Source: a bacterium
GTDB lineage: Bacteria; Hinthialibacterota; Hinthialibacteria; H5-UNCL2
Assembly (NCBI GenBank): GCA_015075175.1
Contig: JABTUV010000002.1
Span: 273,581 to 337,580 of the forward strand
Length of the DNA: 64,000 bases
Direction: 5' to 3'
The position numbers and the translations under genes are program-made. The notes below the pieces were generated by a model. That model did no database searches. It was not told where the DNA came from and worked only from the letters and a program-made list of their open reading frames with translations. Positions within the stretch are counted from its first letter, which is position 1; each line of letters starts with the position of its first letter. Shown piece after piece: positions 17,471-26,484 of this stretch.

Positions 17471-18790
17471 GTGTCTTGTATCCGGGCCATGATGCTGGTA
17501 ATGGGCGTCTTCTGGGCGGGAGCGGTCACAGCCGCGGAGCCACCCGAGCTCGAAGGCGACTATCTGTTGGCTCCCGATACCGTGTTTTCGATCACACGGG
17601 CAGGCCCACGCCTGTACGGCTGCCTGACGGGTTGGGCCACACCCGAGGTGATGCAGGCTTCGGCTTCTACCTGGTACTTGCCTGCCTATGATACCACGCT
17701 CCGGTTCCGGCGCGAGGCCGGGAAGGGAGCGCCGCACCCGCTGGTCGAGCGATACCGGGAGACCGCGATGGGACGGCCGACCGGCGGCAGCCATTGCGCC
17801 TGGCCCACCGGCGTGAGCGTGGAGGCGCGCCTGCTGCGCGCGATTCCCGCCTACATGGCCCGCTACCATTGTCCCGCGGTCTCACTGGCGATCATCAGGC
17901 AGCGGGCGATCGTCTGGCATCACGAGTTCGGCGTTCAGGCGGCGACGCGGCCGGTACGCATCGACGAGAATACCGTGTTTGAAGCGTGCAGCATGGGCAA
18001 GGCGCTTTTCGCCTATCGCGCGCTCATGCTGGTGGATGCCGGCCGGCTCGACTTGGATCGTCCCCTGAACGAGTATCTGACCGCGCCTTGGGCCCCGGAG
18101 GCGCCGGAAACGGCGCAAATCACGGCGCGCATGGCGCTCCAGCACACCACCGGCCTGCCCAACTGGAGAAGCGGCCGATTGCGCATGGTCGCTCCGCCGG
18201 GCCGGAGACACACGTATTCCGGCGAGGGGATCACCTTCCTGCAAAGAGTCGTTGAAACGCTCTGCGGAAGGCCGATCGACGAGCTCATGCGCGACGATCT
18301 CCTGCAACCGCTGGGTATGCGGCGAAGCAGCTACCGCTGGCGTGAGGAATACGGCGCCAACCAGGCGCTGGGCCATGACCCGCTGGGCCGGTGCAGGGCA
18401 GGGAGGCGTTTTCTGCGCGCCAATGCGGCCAGCACGCTTTACTCGACGCCGCTGGATTTTGCCCGCTATCTCCTGTTGATGATGGATCCGCGTCCGCCGG
18501 CGGCCTTGGCGATTTCCCACCAGCTGAGAAACGAGATGCTCTCGCCGCGCGCCCTTCCGAGCGGCCAAGTCACTTTCGGGCTGGGCTGGGAGCTGTACCG
18601 CGAGTCGGGCGAGCGGATCTGCTACGTCTTTCACGTCGGGGCCAACAAGGGATTCCGCTGCCAGGCCCGTTTTTATCCCGAGACGGGCGACGGGCTGGTC
18701 ATCATGACCAACAGCGACAACGGCCGGGACCTGTACGAGAGGGTCATCGAGATGGTTTTTCCCTCTTCGATCCCCCGCGCAGGACATTGA
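17471..18790 (+). CDS. serine beta-lactamase-fold hydrolase (class C/esterase type)
   Basis: I place the start at GTG 17471, giving a signal peptide (MSCIRAMMLVMGVFWAGAVTA); ATG 17489 and 17492 are alternatives, and no start has a strong ribosome site. The catalytic SxxK is S174-M-G-K177, the second motif is Y249-S-G (YxN in class C enzymes), and HVGANKG replaces the KTG box. This is the set of class C-like esterases/peptidases, not of a dedicated antibiotic enzyme. Residues about 26-95 (LEGDYLLAPDTVFSITRAG) look like the small beta domain DUF3471, which in relatives usually follows the hydrolase domain and does not precede it. Confidence 0.8.
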   Translation: MSCIRAMMLVMGVFWAGAVTAAEPPELEGDYLLAPDTVFSITRAGPRLYGCLTGWATPEVMQASASTWYLPAYDTTLRFRREAGKGAPHPLVERYRETAMGRPTGGSHCAWPTGVSVEARLLRAIPAYMARYHCPAVSLAIIRQRAIVWHHEFGVQAATRPVRIDENTVFEACSMGKALFAYRALMLVDAGRLDLDRPLNEYLTAPWAPEAPETAQITARMALQHTTGLPNWRSGRLRMVAPPGRRHTYSGEGITFLQRVVETLCGRPIDELMRDDLLQPLGMRRSSYRWREEYGANQALGHDPLGRCRAGRRFLRANAASTLYSTPLDFARYLLLMMDPRPPAALAISHQLRNEMLSPRALPSGQVTFGLGWELYRESGERICYVFHVGANKGFRCQARFYPETGDGLVIMTNSDNGRDLYERVIEMVFPSSIPRAGH

Positions 18791-18793
18791 TCT

Positions 18794-18821
18794 AAAATCA
18801 AGTTCGGTCCGTGATTTTTTT
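18794..18821 (+). terminator. possible terminator after beta-lactamase-fold gene
   Basis: AAAATCA (18794-18800) can pair with TGATTTT (18812-18818) around an 11-base loop, and the T run extends to 18821. The stem is AT-rich, hence weak, but lies just after the stop codon. Confidence 0.4.
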
Positions 18822-18831
18822 CAACTCCTGG

Positions 18832-18871
18832 TTGACTTATATTAATCGTATGGATAAACTGGTCATATCAG
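18832..18871 (+). promoter_or_regulatory. promoter of the MocDEF-like fusion gene with degenerate operator
   Basis: TTGACT (18832-18837) is 17 bp from TAAACT (18855-18860). CTGGTCATATCAG (18859-18871) matches the regulon palindrome CTGGTATTACCAG at 10 of 13 positions. It sits directly on the 3' edge of the -10, as the operator does in front of the beta-propeller gene. The leader from here to the start codon at 19021 is about 150 bases. Confidence 0.5.
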
Positions 18872-19020
18872 TTCAGGTGGTGCGTGGAGCGATGACGCGT
18901 GCGGACGAGGACAGGTTCAGCCGCAACGCGGCAGGCTTGTCCTGAAGCCGCAGTTCATGGAAGCGTCGGCCCCCCGCGCCGCACATCCGATCCGGAAGGA
19001 GTACGAGGAGAAGCTCATCT

Positions 19021-21315
19021 ATGGCTACAGTGATGGAGCCGCCTGCCCGCGAAGAGTTCAAACCCGGGCGTTACAGCTTGGTGGGAGAAAACAGCCGGCG
19101 AGCCGTGGAGCTCGGCCTGGCGGAGGCTGAGTGGTACACCTCCCCGATTTCGCGCGAGGTGCTGCGGGAGCTTCTGGAACGGCGGGATGGCCCGCCCCTT
19201 CGGGATACGTTCATCTGGGTGAGCGCGTTGGCGCTGTTCGGCGGACTGGGTTACGCGCTCTGGCCCTCTCCCCTGGCCCTGCTGCCGTTTCTGGCTTACA
19301 GCGTGCTCTATCGCTCCACCGCCGTAGCGCGCTGGCACGAGACGGGCCACGGGACCGCCTTCCGCACCGACTGGCTGAACGTGGTCATGTACCACATTAC
19401 CTCCTTCATGATCATGCGCGAGCCGCACGTCGCGCATTGGAGCCACACCCGCCACCACAGCGACACGACCATCGTGGGACGTGATCCCGAGATCGGCATC
19501 CCGCGTCCTCCCAATCCCCGCAAGGTGCTTTACGCGCTGACGGGCTTCCCGCAGATGCGCAATTACTTCAACAAGATGAAGCGCTATTCGCTGGGCAACC
19601 TCAACAAGGCCGAATTGACGTTCGTGCCCGAATCCGAGCATCGCAAGATCTTCCGGACGGCGCGCATCCATCTCACGATCTACGCTCTCGTGATTCTCTC
19701 GTGTGTGTACTTCTGGAGCCTTCTGCCGCTCTTCTACGTCGGCCTGCCGGGAATTCTCGGTGCGTGGCTGGCGCCCATCTTCAGCCTTACCCAGCACGCC
19801 GGTCTGGCCGAGAACGTGCTCGACCATCGCCTCAACTGCCGCACCATCCTGATGAACCCGATCAGTTGCTTTCACTACTGGAACATGAACTACCACGTCG
19901 AGCACCACATGTTTCCCCAGGTACCGTACTACAACCTGCCGCGGCTGTTCGAGCTGGTGAAGCACGACATGCCGGAGCCGTACCACGGCTTGTGGGAGGC
20001 GTGGCGCGAGATCATCACCACCATGCGCCGGCAGCTGAAGGACCCGGCGTACTTCGTGAAGCGGAGAATCCCGACGCCGACCATTCCGCACCTGGCCAAC
20101 GTCGCGGCCAAGACCATCGTGTGCCGCAGCGAGGCCGACGCGGAGGGTTGGGTGCGCGTGTGCGGCAGTGACGAACTGGATTTTGAGGACGTGCTGCGAT
20201 TCGACCATGCGGCAAGGACGTATGCCCTCTATCGCGCCGCGGACGGGCGGTATTACGCGACCGTCGTGATTTGCACCCACGGCAACACCCATCTGGCGAC
20301 CGGGTTTATGAAGGGACACGTGATCGAGTGCGCCAAGCACGGCGGCCGCTTTGACGTGCGCGACGGTTCCCCGCGGCGGGCGCCGGTGTGTGTGGCCCTG
20401 CGGACCTATCCGGTTCGGGAGAGCGACGGAAATTTGTACCTGAACGTGTCCGAGGCCGAGGACCAAGGCCGGCGCGAGACCCGATACCGGTTTCGCGTGC
20501 TGCGCAACCAAAACGTGGCCACGGTCATCAAGGAACTGGTGGTCGAGCTGACGGACGACTCGCCGCCGCTGGAGTATCGTCCCGGCCAGCACGTGCAGAT
20601 GCTGATCCCGCCGTACGAACGCATCTCATTCCGGGATTTGGACGTGTGCATGCCCTACGCCGAGGTCTGGGAGGCGCAGCACGTGTTCGACTTTGAGGCG
20701 ACCAACCCGACGGCGTTGCGGCGCAACCTGTCCTTGGCGGGCAATCCGGCGGTGGAGAAGCGGGTATTGCGCTTCAACGTGCGCATCGCCACGCCGCCGC
20801 GCGGGCAGGACTGCAGCGCGGGGGCCGGCTCCAGCTACCTCTGGAGCCTGAGACCCGGCGACACGCTCACCGCCGTCGGTCCCTTCGGGGACTTTCTCAT
20901 CAAGGACACCAACCGCGAGATGGTCTACCTGGGTGGCGGCTCCGGCATGGCTCCGCTGCGCTCGCACCTGTCGTATCTGTTCGAGACGCTGAAAACCGGG
21001 CGCAGGGTGAGCTACTGGTACGGCGCGCGGGCGCGCCAGGAGTTGTTCTACCTGGATTACTTTCAGGACCTGGCGGCGCGGTTTCCCAACTTCTCTTTCC
21101 ATCCGGCCCTGTCCGAGCCTTTGCCCGACGACGCCTGGGATTCGCACACCGGCCTCATTCACGAGGTGCTCTCGCGCGAGTATCTCGCCCATCATCCCGA
21201 TCCGACGGCGATCGAGTATTATCTCTGCGGTCCGCAGCCCATGGTCGTGGCGGCGCGCCGGATGCTGTCGGCCGTGGGCGTCCCGCCCGAGCAGATCGCG
21301 TTCGACGAGTTTTAA
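19021..21315 (+). CDS. fused fatty-acid-desaturase-like oxygenase, Rieske ferredoxin and NqrF-like reductase (MocD-MocE-reductase)
   Basis: One 764-residue chain holds three modules. Residues about 60-330 are a membrane di-iron desaturase/hydroxylase with His boxes HETGH (106-110), HTRHH (142-146) and HVEHH (292-296), and QHAGLAENVLDHRLN as in MocD. Residues about 365-480 are a Rieske-type [2Fe-2S] domain with C418-T-H420 and C437-A-K-H440, matching MocE. Residues about 490-764 are an FAD/NAD(P)H reductase with RNLSLAG, LGGGSG (636-641) and YYLCGPQPM, resembling the NqrF reductase domain. In rhizopine operons MocD, MocE and MocF are separate proteins that act on a methylated inosamine. Here electron supply and oxygenase are fused, suggesting a self-sufficient membrane mono-oxygenase. 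The substrate is unknown. Confidence 0.9.
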   Translation: MATVMEPPAREEFKPGRYSLVGENSRRAVELGLAEAEWYTSPISREVLRELLERRDGPPLRDTFIWVSALALFGGLGYALWPSPLALLPFLAYSVLYRSTAVARWHETGHGTAFRTDWLNVVMYHITSFMIMREPHVAHWSHTRHHSDTTIVGRDPEIGIPRPPNPRKVLYALTGFPQMRNYFNKMKRYSLGNLNKAELTFVPESEHRKIFRTARIHLTIYALVILSCVYFWSLLPLFYVGLPGILGAWLAPIFSLTQHAGLAENVLDHRLNCRTILMNPISCFHYWNMNYHVEHHMFPQVPYYNLPRLFELVKHDMPEPYHGLWEAWREIITTMRRQLKDPAYFVKRRIPTPTIPHLANVAAKTIVCRSEADAEGWVRVCGSDELDFEDVLRFDHAARTYALYRAADGRYYATVVICTHGNTHLATGFMKGHVIECAKHGGRFDVRDGSPRRAPVCVALRTYPVRESDGNLYLNVSEAEDQGRRETRYRFRVLRNQNVATVIKELVVELTDDSPPLEYRPGQHVQMLIPPYERISFRDLDVCMPYAEVWEAQHVFDFEATNPTALRRNLSLAGNPAVEKRVLRFNVRIATPPRGQDCSAGAGSSYLWSLRPGDTLTAVGPFGDFLIKDTNREMVYLGGGSGMAPLRSHLSYLFETLKTGRRVSYWYGARARQELFYLDYFQDLAARFPNFSFHPALSEPLPDDAWDSHTGLIHEVLSREYLAHHPDPTAIEYYLCGPQPMVVAARRMLSAVGVPPEQIAFDEF

Positions 21316-21389
21316 CGCCGGGATACAGGCGGGAAGAGAGAAGACTCGCGGAAGGTTCCTGGGGCTCTGGGCGTCGCAGCTCGCGCCGT

Positions 21390-21815
21390 TCAGGGCCTCT
21401 TTTTCCACAACACTTCTCTGGGCATGATCGCCCTCAGCGCCTTCTTCACGCGCCGGGCGGCGGCCACCGCTCGTCTGGCTTCCTCTAACGTTACCGGCTC
21501 TTCATCGCCCGGATAGCGGGTCGTCGTGGCGTACAAGGTCAGTCTCCTCTGTTCGTCCAGTGAAAGCTGAACAGGAACGGATGGGGGCGAGAGCGCCAGA
21601 AGCTCGCTTATATCGTGGGTCCTGGGAAACGGCACGCCTGCAAGCACCAGAAGGGCCTTCAAGTATTTTTCCACGCACTGCTGCGCATGAAAACAAACCG
21701 TGTCGGTGGGACAGTCCTCTCCCAATTTCAGCGTATGGGCGGCGTTTTTCAAGTCGTTCTCGGCCTTCTCGACCCATCCTCGCGCGACCCGGAGAATCCG
21801 CTCATCGCCGGACAT
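21390..21815 (-). CDS. HEPN domain protein (probable toxin of MNT/HEPN pair)
   Basis: The 141-residue protein starts at ATG 21815, inside the end of the nucleotidyltransferase gene (14-bp overlap). It has the all-helical HEPN pattern FHAQQCVEKYLKALLV, then RTHDISELL and YATTTRYPGD near the C terminus. Family knowledge: HEPN proteins paired with MNT-type nucleotidyltransferases form toxin-antitoxin modules in which the toxin is an RNase. A clear RX4-6H catalytic motif is not obvious, so the activity is uncertain. Confidence 0.85.
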   Translation of the reverse strand: MSGDERILRVARGWVEKAENDLKNAAHTLKLGEDCPTDTVCFHAQQCVEKYLKALLVLAGVPFPRTHDISELLALSPPSVPVQLSLDEQRRLTLYATTTRYPGDEEPVTLEEARRAVAAARRVKKALRAIMPREVLWKKRP

Positions 21816-22134
21816 AGAGCACTTCTCCCTCCAGGGCGGCGGGCCTTTCGATAGTTCCAACGACTTCCTTGCGCCAGGCGAATTCCTCCGGGGTGGTGAC
21901 CAGAATATCCTTGGGAATCCGCAGGTCGTGCAGCGCTATCCCGATCTCGACCGCCTTGTCGCGCTTGGAGCCTTCGATAGGAAGCACGACCAGAAGGTCC
22001 ACGTCGCTGTCCACACCGGCGGTTCCCGCGGCCGTGGAGCCGAACAGGATAACCTGCTCCGGATGGAACCGCTCCACGATGCGGTTCACCATCTCGTTGA
22101 TCTTTTCCGCCGCGGGACCTTTGCGCCAGTCCAC
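21802..22134 (-). CDS. MNT-type minimal nucleotidyltransferase (antitoxin partner)
   Basis: This 110-residue protein contains the nucleotidyltransferase core FGSTAAGTAGVDSDVDLLVV: GS followed by a DxD metal-binding pair. Its end overlaps the HEPN gene start. In characterised MNT/HEPN modules this partner neutralises the HEPN protein, in some cases by adding AMP to it. Short length and overlap support that assignment. Confidence 0.87.
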   Translation of the reverse strand: MDWRKGPAAEKINEMVNRIVERFHPEQVILFGSTAAGTAGVDSDVDLLVVLPIEGSKRDKAVEIGIALHDLRIPKDILVTTPEEFAWRKEVVGTIERPAALEGEVLYVRR

Positions 22135-22274
22135 GACTGTCTCCTTGAGAGGCCTCGGCGCCCGTAGCGAGCACGTCTTGCTCCTGTCGTCACAGGATAC
22201 AAAACGCCGGTCCGGTTTACAAGGACGTGAATCGCACGCCTCCGGGATGGACGTCCCGCCATGCGCGGTTTGCG

Positions 22275-23171
22275 TCAGCGGAACTTCAGCGCCATCTGGC
22301 AGGCCGAAGTCAGCACGGCGGAGCCGTGCCGCGCGCCGGGAATGATGATGAGCTTCACGCAGGGCGGACGACCGTGGCGGCGCGCCAGCTCGTTCATGTC
22401 CTCCGCCCAGCTGCGCGCGAAATCAACGCGGGTAATCCCCCGCTGCCCGGGCCGCTCGGGCTGCGGGATGGTATCGTCCGAGCCGATGACGATGGTGATG
22501 GGAAGCCGGGTCGCCCGGATCCAGCCCTCGAAGTCCGGCTCGACCACGACGTGCCGCAGCTCGTCGGGGTTCGTATAGGGTAGGTCCTCCTCCATGCGGC
22601 CCGCGCCATAGGGCCACGGCACGGAGGTGTCGGGGTAGGGATAACGTCCCGGCGCGCTCAAGACGACCTGGTGCAGTCGTTCCGGATGGCGTACGGCGTA
22701 GTGAACGGCGAACTGGGCGCCGGCGGAGTGGCCGTAGAGATAGAACCTGCCGTCGAAACCAGGAATGATCGCCTTCAGCCGATCCACGGCGCGCGTGGCG
22801 AACTCGTCGGCGCCGATGTCGCGTCCGAACAGGGCGCGATAGCCGCCCGAGGACTGGTAGCGATGCATGTCGAAGGCGGGCGCGATCACGACGGTCCGGT
22901 TTTTCTCCGCGAATTCCAGCCAGCGCCGGATGAAGCGGTCCGCCCACTCCAGCGCGGTCGGGCCGGTCGCCTTGACCGTGCCGTGCGCCACCATGAGCAC
23001 GCGTGGCGAGCCGTCGAAGCTTTTGGGAATGTACTGCAGGTAGTCGCCGTGCTCGGTCTCGATCCTCTCGACCTCGCCCTTATGCGCCACCACCATCCCG
23101 TCGCGCGCCGCGCAGGAACAGAGCAAGACCGCCAGCGTCAGCGCAACCTCCATGTCGAGCAGCTTCTTCAT
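22275..23171 (-). CDS. alpha/beta hydrolase lipoprotein (LpqC/feruloyl-esterase-like)
   Basis: The 298-residue protein starts at ATG 23171, five bases after GGAGG. The leader TLAVLLCSCAARDG carries a lipobox cysteine. Motifs are VLMVAHGT (oxyanion region), GHSAGAQFAVHYA (nucleophile serine), GSDDTIPQ (acid) and ARHGSA (histidine). It resembles secreted polyhydroxybutyrate depolymerase/feruloyl-esterase-like hydrolases. It is the last gene of the minus-strand operon of binding protein, S9 peptidase, URO-D and hydrolase, 18 bp after the URO-D gene. Confidence 0.82.
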   Translation of the reverse strand: MKKLLDMEVALTLAVLLCSCAARDGMVVAHKGEVERIETEHGDYLQYIPKSFDGSPRVLMVAHGTVKATGPTALEWADRFIRRWLEFAEKNRTVVIAPAFDMHRYQSSGGYRALFGRDIGADEFATRAVDRLKAIIPGFDGRFYLYGHSAGAQFAVHYAVRHPERLHQVVLSAPGRYPYPDTSVPWPYGAGRMEEDLPYTNPDELRHVVVEPDFEGWIRATRLPITIVIGSDDTIPQPERPGQRGITRVDFARSWAEDMNELARRHGRPPCVKLIIIPGARHGSAVLTSACQMALKFR

Positions 23172-23189
23172 AGAGACCTCCGGCCCGTT

Positions 23190-24278
23190 CTACACACGAA
23201 TCGGGTACGTGCCGTGCTTGAGGCACGCCTGGTTCATGGCCACGTAGTTCTCGAAGGGGACGTAATCCGGGATGGAATTGCCCGAGCCCAGGCAAAATCC
23301 GCCGCCGGGAGCGACTTCGCGCAACAGCCGCTTCACCTCCTCCTCCACCTGCGCGGGCGTACCCAGCGCAAGCGGACCGGTAAGGCAAAGGTTGCCGATG
23401 AGGCAGAGCTTGTTGCCGTAGCGCTCCTTCACTTCGCGGATGTCCATCGCCAGCGCCTCGACGGGATGGATGGCATTGACGCCGCAGGCGATGATGTCGT
23501 CCATCACCTCCCAAAGGACGCCGTCGGTGTGGTAGATGAGGGGGGCGGAGCGGCTGCGCGCGATCTCGGCCAGCTGCTCCAGCCAGGGGAAGTGATATTT
23601 GCGCAGAATCTCGGGCGCCACGAACAGGCTGGTGCGAAAGGCGATGTCGTCGTTATACACAACGGCGTCGACGAAGTCATAGGACGCCATTTTGCGCCAG
23701 ACTTCCAACATCATTTCGCCCGCGCGGTTCCAGACCGCCTCCACGAGTTCGGGATTGTCGTAGAGCGTGAGGCTGAAAGTCTCCAGCCCCATGAGCCGCC
23801 ACGTCCGCGTGAAGATCTGACCATACTGCGCGATGACGCCCATGCCGGGAGGCGGAGATCGCCCAACTCGTCGAAGGTGAGAAGTTCATGTGCTCGGGGC
23901 CGGGCCAGACGAACTCCTCGAGCTCCTTCCAGTTGGTGATGATGCCTTGCCTTCTTCGGCCCAGTTGCGGCCGGTGCTGTTTTCACGGGACTCGCCGGCG
24001 GGCACGCGGCCGGCCGGGTTCTCGTTGATGCCGGGAATCAGCTTGATGTAATCGTAACCGGCGCGATACCAGAACTCGACCCGGTCGGCCATGGTCTTGA
24101 CGGGCCGGCCGATCACCTTCTCGGGAACGCTCTTGTGGAACCAGAAGTCCGCCAGGGGGACGGCGTCAGGCTCGCCCTCCAGAAGGAGCATCCGGCGCAC
24201 GCGCGAGAAGTCCGGCGCCCGCCCGCAGCGGTCGATGATGGCTCCGGCGCCGTAGGTCGTCTGGGATGTTGCGGTCAT
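23190..24278 (-). pseudogene. uroporphyrinogen-decarboxylase-fold (URO-D/MtaA-like) protein, frameshifted
   Basis: The N-terminal part from ATG 24278 (GAGG seven bases upstream) and the C-terminal part ending at 23190 are in different frames. Together they form a normal URO-D family protein of about 360 residues (ADFWFHKSVPEKVIGRP, YHTDGVLWEVMDDII, LCLIGNLCLTGPL). Between about 23850 and 23960 three single-base deletions, one after another, explain the breaks: GKGIITNWKELEEFVWPGPEHMNF, then TFDELGDLRLP, then GMGVIAQYG resume in successive frames. Relatives act in one-carbon transfer to corrinoid or unknown demethylation, not heme synthesis. It may be intact in the living cell if the deletions are sequence errors. 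Confidence 0.75.
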
Positions 24279-24287
24279 TTTTTTTCC

Positions 24288-26477
24288 TCACTTGTCGGGC
24301 CGGCGGCCCAGTTTGCGGTCGAAGAAATCCACCAACGTGCACACGAGGTGGATGCGTTCACGCTCGCGCGTGATCCCGTGGCTCTCCTTGGGGTAGAAGA
24401 GCACCTCGAAACGCTTGTTCAACTCGATCAGCTTCTGCGTGAGCTGGACCGTATCCTGAAAGAGCACGTTGTCGTCCTGCATGCCGTGAATCATCAGGAG
24501 GTGGTCGGAGAGGCCGCCGGCATGATGGATGGGGCTGGTGAGCCGGTAGGTCTCGCTGGCGTCCCCGGGGGTGTCCAGGCGCTGGCCGGTGTAATGGTAG
24601 TTGTAGTTGGTCCAGTCGTTGACGGGAGCGATCGAGACGCCCGCCCGGAAGACGCCGGGATGCTGAAAGAGCACCATGTGCGTGAGGAAGCCGCCGTAGC
24701 TGTGGCCCCAAAGGCCCATACGTTCCGGATCCACGTAGTCCTTCTTCTTGAAGTACTCGGCGGCGAGCACGCACTCGGAGGCGTCCACAATTCCCAGGTT
24801 GCGATAATAGCCGCGCGCGAAGGCCTCGCCGTAACCCTGGCTGGCGCGCAGGTCCAAGTTGACGATGATGGTTCCGCGCTGTGCCATCCAGTGGTTGAGG
24901 ATGCGCCCCCAGTCGTCCTTGGCGCTGTTGGCGTAGAGCTCGGAGAACACGACCGGATGGCGTTGACCGGGCTTCATGTCGGGGGGCAGAAAGACGCGCG
25001 CCCAGAGGGTCGTCCCGTCGGGATTGGGAATCTGCATGAAGACGGGCTGAATCAAGGGCACGCGCTCAAAACCCGGTTGCGGCGAGCGCGTGATACGGCG
25101 TTGCCGCCCGGGACGGCGATGATCCACGAGATACAGCTCGGGCGGGCGGGTACTGCTGCTGGAGACGAGGAGACTGTAGCGTCCGTCCGCGCTGCCGACC
25201 GCCGAATTGCGTCCGTCCAGATCGCCCAGGCGGACCGGTTCCCGATCGGGCTGTGGCAGATCCAAAAGGAAAACGCTGAGGTCCACCGGCCGCGGGCGCC
25301 AGGCGGAGAAGATCACGCGGTTCCTGTCGGCGAGCGCGCTGAAATCCGCCACGTCACACTCGCCCGGCGTCAGGTCCGCGAGCTGGTGCGTCGCATCCAG
25401 CGGCAGGCGATAGAGATGGTTCCAGCCGCTCCGCCCCGACAGGAAGAGCAGAGAGCCGCCGTCCGCGCTCCACTGCACATCCCGCTCGGCGATCCAGGTC
25501 TCGCTGGTTTCCGAGTAGACCTGGTCGGCCTTCAAGGTCCGGGCGTCGATGAGGAGAATCCGGCGGGTCTTGAAATCGCGGCTGACTTGATTGCAGGCGA
25601 TCCATCGGCCGTCCGGGGAGACATCGGCGTCCCAATGGACTTCGCTCTTGTCCGCCTCGAACCAGCGGATGAGGCCGCCCGTCGCGTGAACGACGCCCAC
25701 GCGATGCACGGCGCCCGGCTCGCCGGCGTTGGCGCGACGCTCGCGCCGGTACGTGACTTGGCGCGGCAGGTAATCGGGAATGATGATCTCTTTCTCGTGG
25801 CTCTTGTCACGCTCGACCACGAGCAGGCGCCGGCTGTCGGGAAACCAGTCGTAACCCACGATCTCCCTGCCCTCGGCGACGCTGGTCCGTTGCGCCAGAC
25901 TTCCCTCGCGCAGGTTGAAGAGCCAGAGGTTGCGGTCGCGCAGATAGGCGAGACAGCGGCCATCGGGCGACCAGGCGACGCCGCTTTCCGACCCGACGGT
26001 ATCCAGGAGGCGTCGTGGGCGCGCGCCGGGCCGCGCTTCGACCAGCCACAGGTCGCCCAGGTACACGAAAGCGATCCGCCGCCCGTCGGGACTCCAGGCG
26101 TAGTCGCCGATACCGCTCGACTCTTGTTGATCCCGGAGGCGTTGCTCCCGACTGCGCGTGTCGCCCTCGCGCTCCGGCGCCAGGACCGGCATCATATCCG
26201 TCAGTCGAACGTACTTCCCGGCGGCGCTGTCTCCCAGGTAGAGATCCAGAAAGCGCTCTCCCCGCTCATTCCAAAGGAAGGCGAAGCGGCCGCTCTCGCG
26301 CCGGGGAAAGCGCGCCCGGCCGGGCGCCGTGCCCCACAAGGCCGGGCGCGCATGGAGGCGCTCCAGCGTCAGCTCCTCCGTCGCCTCCCGCGGATATGAC
26401 GGATCGACACCGGCCGCAGCCAGTGCCGCCAGGATCATCAGGACGAACGGCGATCCGCAACGGTTCAGTCGTCTCAT
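24288..26477 (-). CDS. S9-family prolyl oligopeptidase (DPP4-type)
   Basis: The 729-residue protein has a signal peptide (LMILAALAAAG). An N-terminal beta-propeller carries repeated YAWSPDGRRIAFV, VAWSPDGRCLAYL and DVSPDGRWIAC blades. The C-terminal alpha/beta hydrolase domain has the triad S593 (GHSYGG), Asp in MQDDNV (about 669) and H700 (ESHGI). Such enzymes release dipeptides from short peptides outside the cytoplasm. It starts seven bases after the peptide-binding protein gene and precedes URO-D by nine bases, so the operon couples peptide cleavage with uptake. Confidence 0.92.
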   Translation of the reverse strand: MRRLNRCGSPFVLMILAALAAAGVDPSYPREATEELTLERLHARPALWGTAPGRARFPRRESGRFAFLWNERGERFLDLYLGDSAAGKYVRLTDMMPVLAPEREGDTRSREQRLRDQQESSGIGDYAWSPDGRRIAFVYLGDLWLVEARPGARPRRLLDTVGSESGVAWSPDGRCLAYLRDRNLWLFNLREGSLAQRTSVAEGREIVGYDWFPDSRRLLVVERDKSHEKEIIIPDYLPRQVTYRRERRANAGEPGAVHRVGVVHATGGLIRWFEADKSEVHWDADVSPDGRWIACNQVSRDFKTRRILLIDARTLKADQVYSETSETWIAERDVQWSADGGSLLFLSGRSGWNHLYRLPLDATHQLADLTPGECDVADFSALADRNRVIFSAWRPRPVDLSVFLLDLPQPDREPVRLGDLDGRNSAVGSADGRYSLLVSSSSTRPPELYLVDHRRPGRQRRITRSPQPGFERVPLIQPVFMQIPNPDGTTLWARVFLPPDMKPGQRHPVVFSELYANSAKDDWGRILNHWMAQRGTIIVNLDLRASQGYGEAFARGYYRNLGIVDASECVLAAEYFKKKDYVDPERMGLWGHSYGGFLTHMVLFQHPGVFRAGVSIAPVNDWTNYNYHYTGQRLDTPGDASETYRLTSPIHHAGGLSDHLLMIHGMQDDNVLFQDTVQLTQKLIELNKRFEVLFYPKESHGITRERERIHLVCTLVDFFDRKLGRRPDK

Positions 26478-26484
26478 AGGCTTC

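Noticed and set aside
19015..20592. A 525-codon minus-strand frame antisense to the MocDEF-like fusion
   Set aside because: No domain pattern, and the opposite strand has all cofactor motifs.
24135..26399. A 754-codon plus-strand frame antisense to the S9 peptidase
   Set aside because: It is a complement shadow of a gene with complete catalytic motifs.
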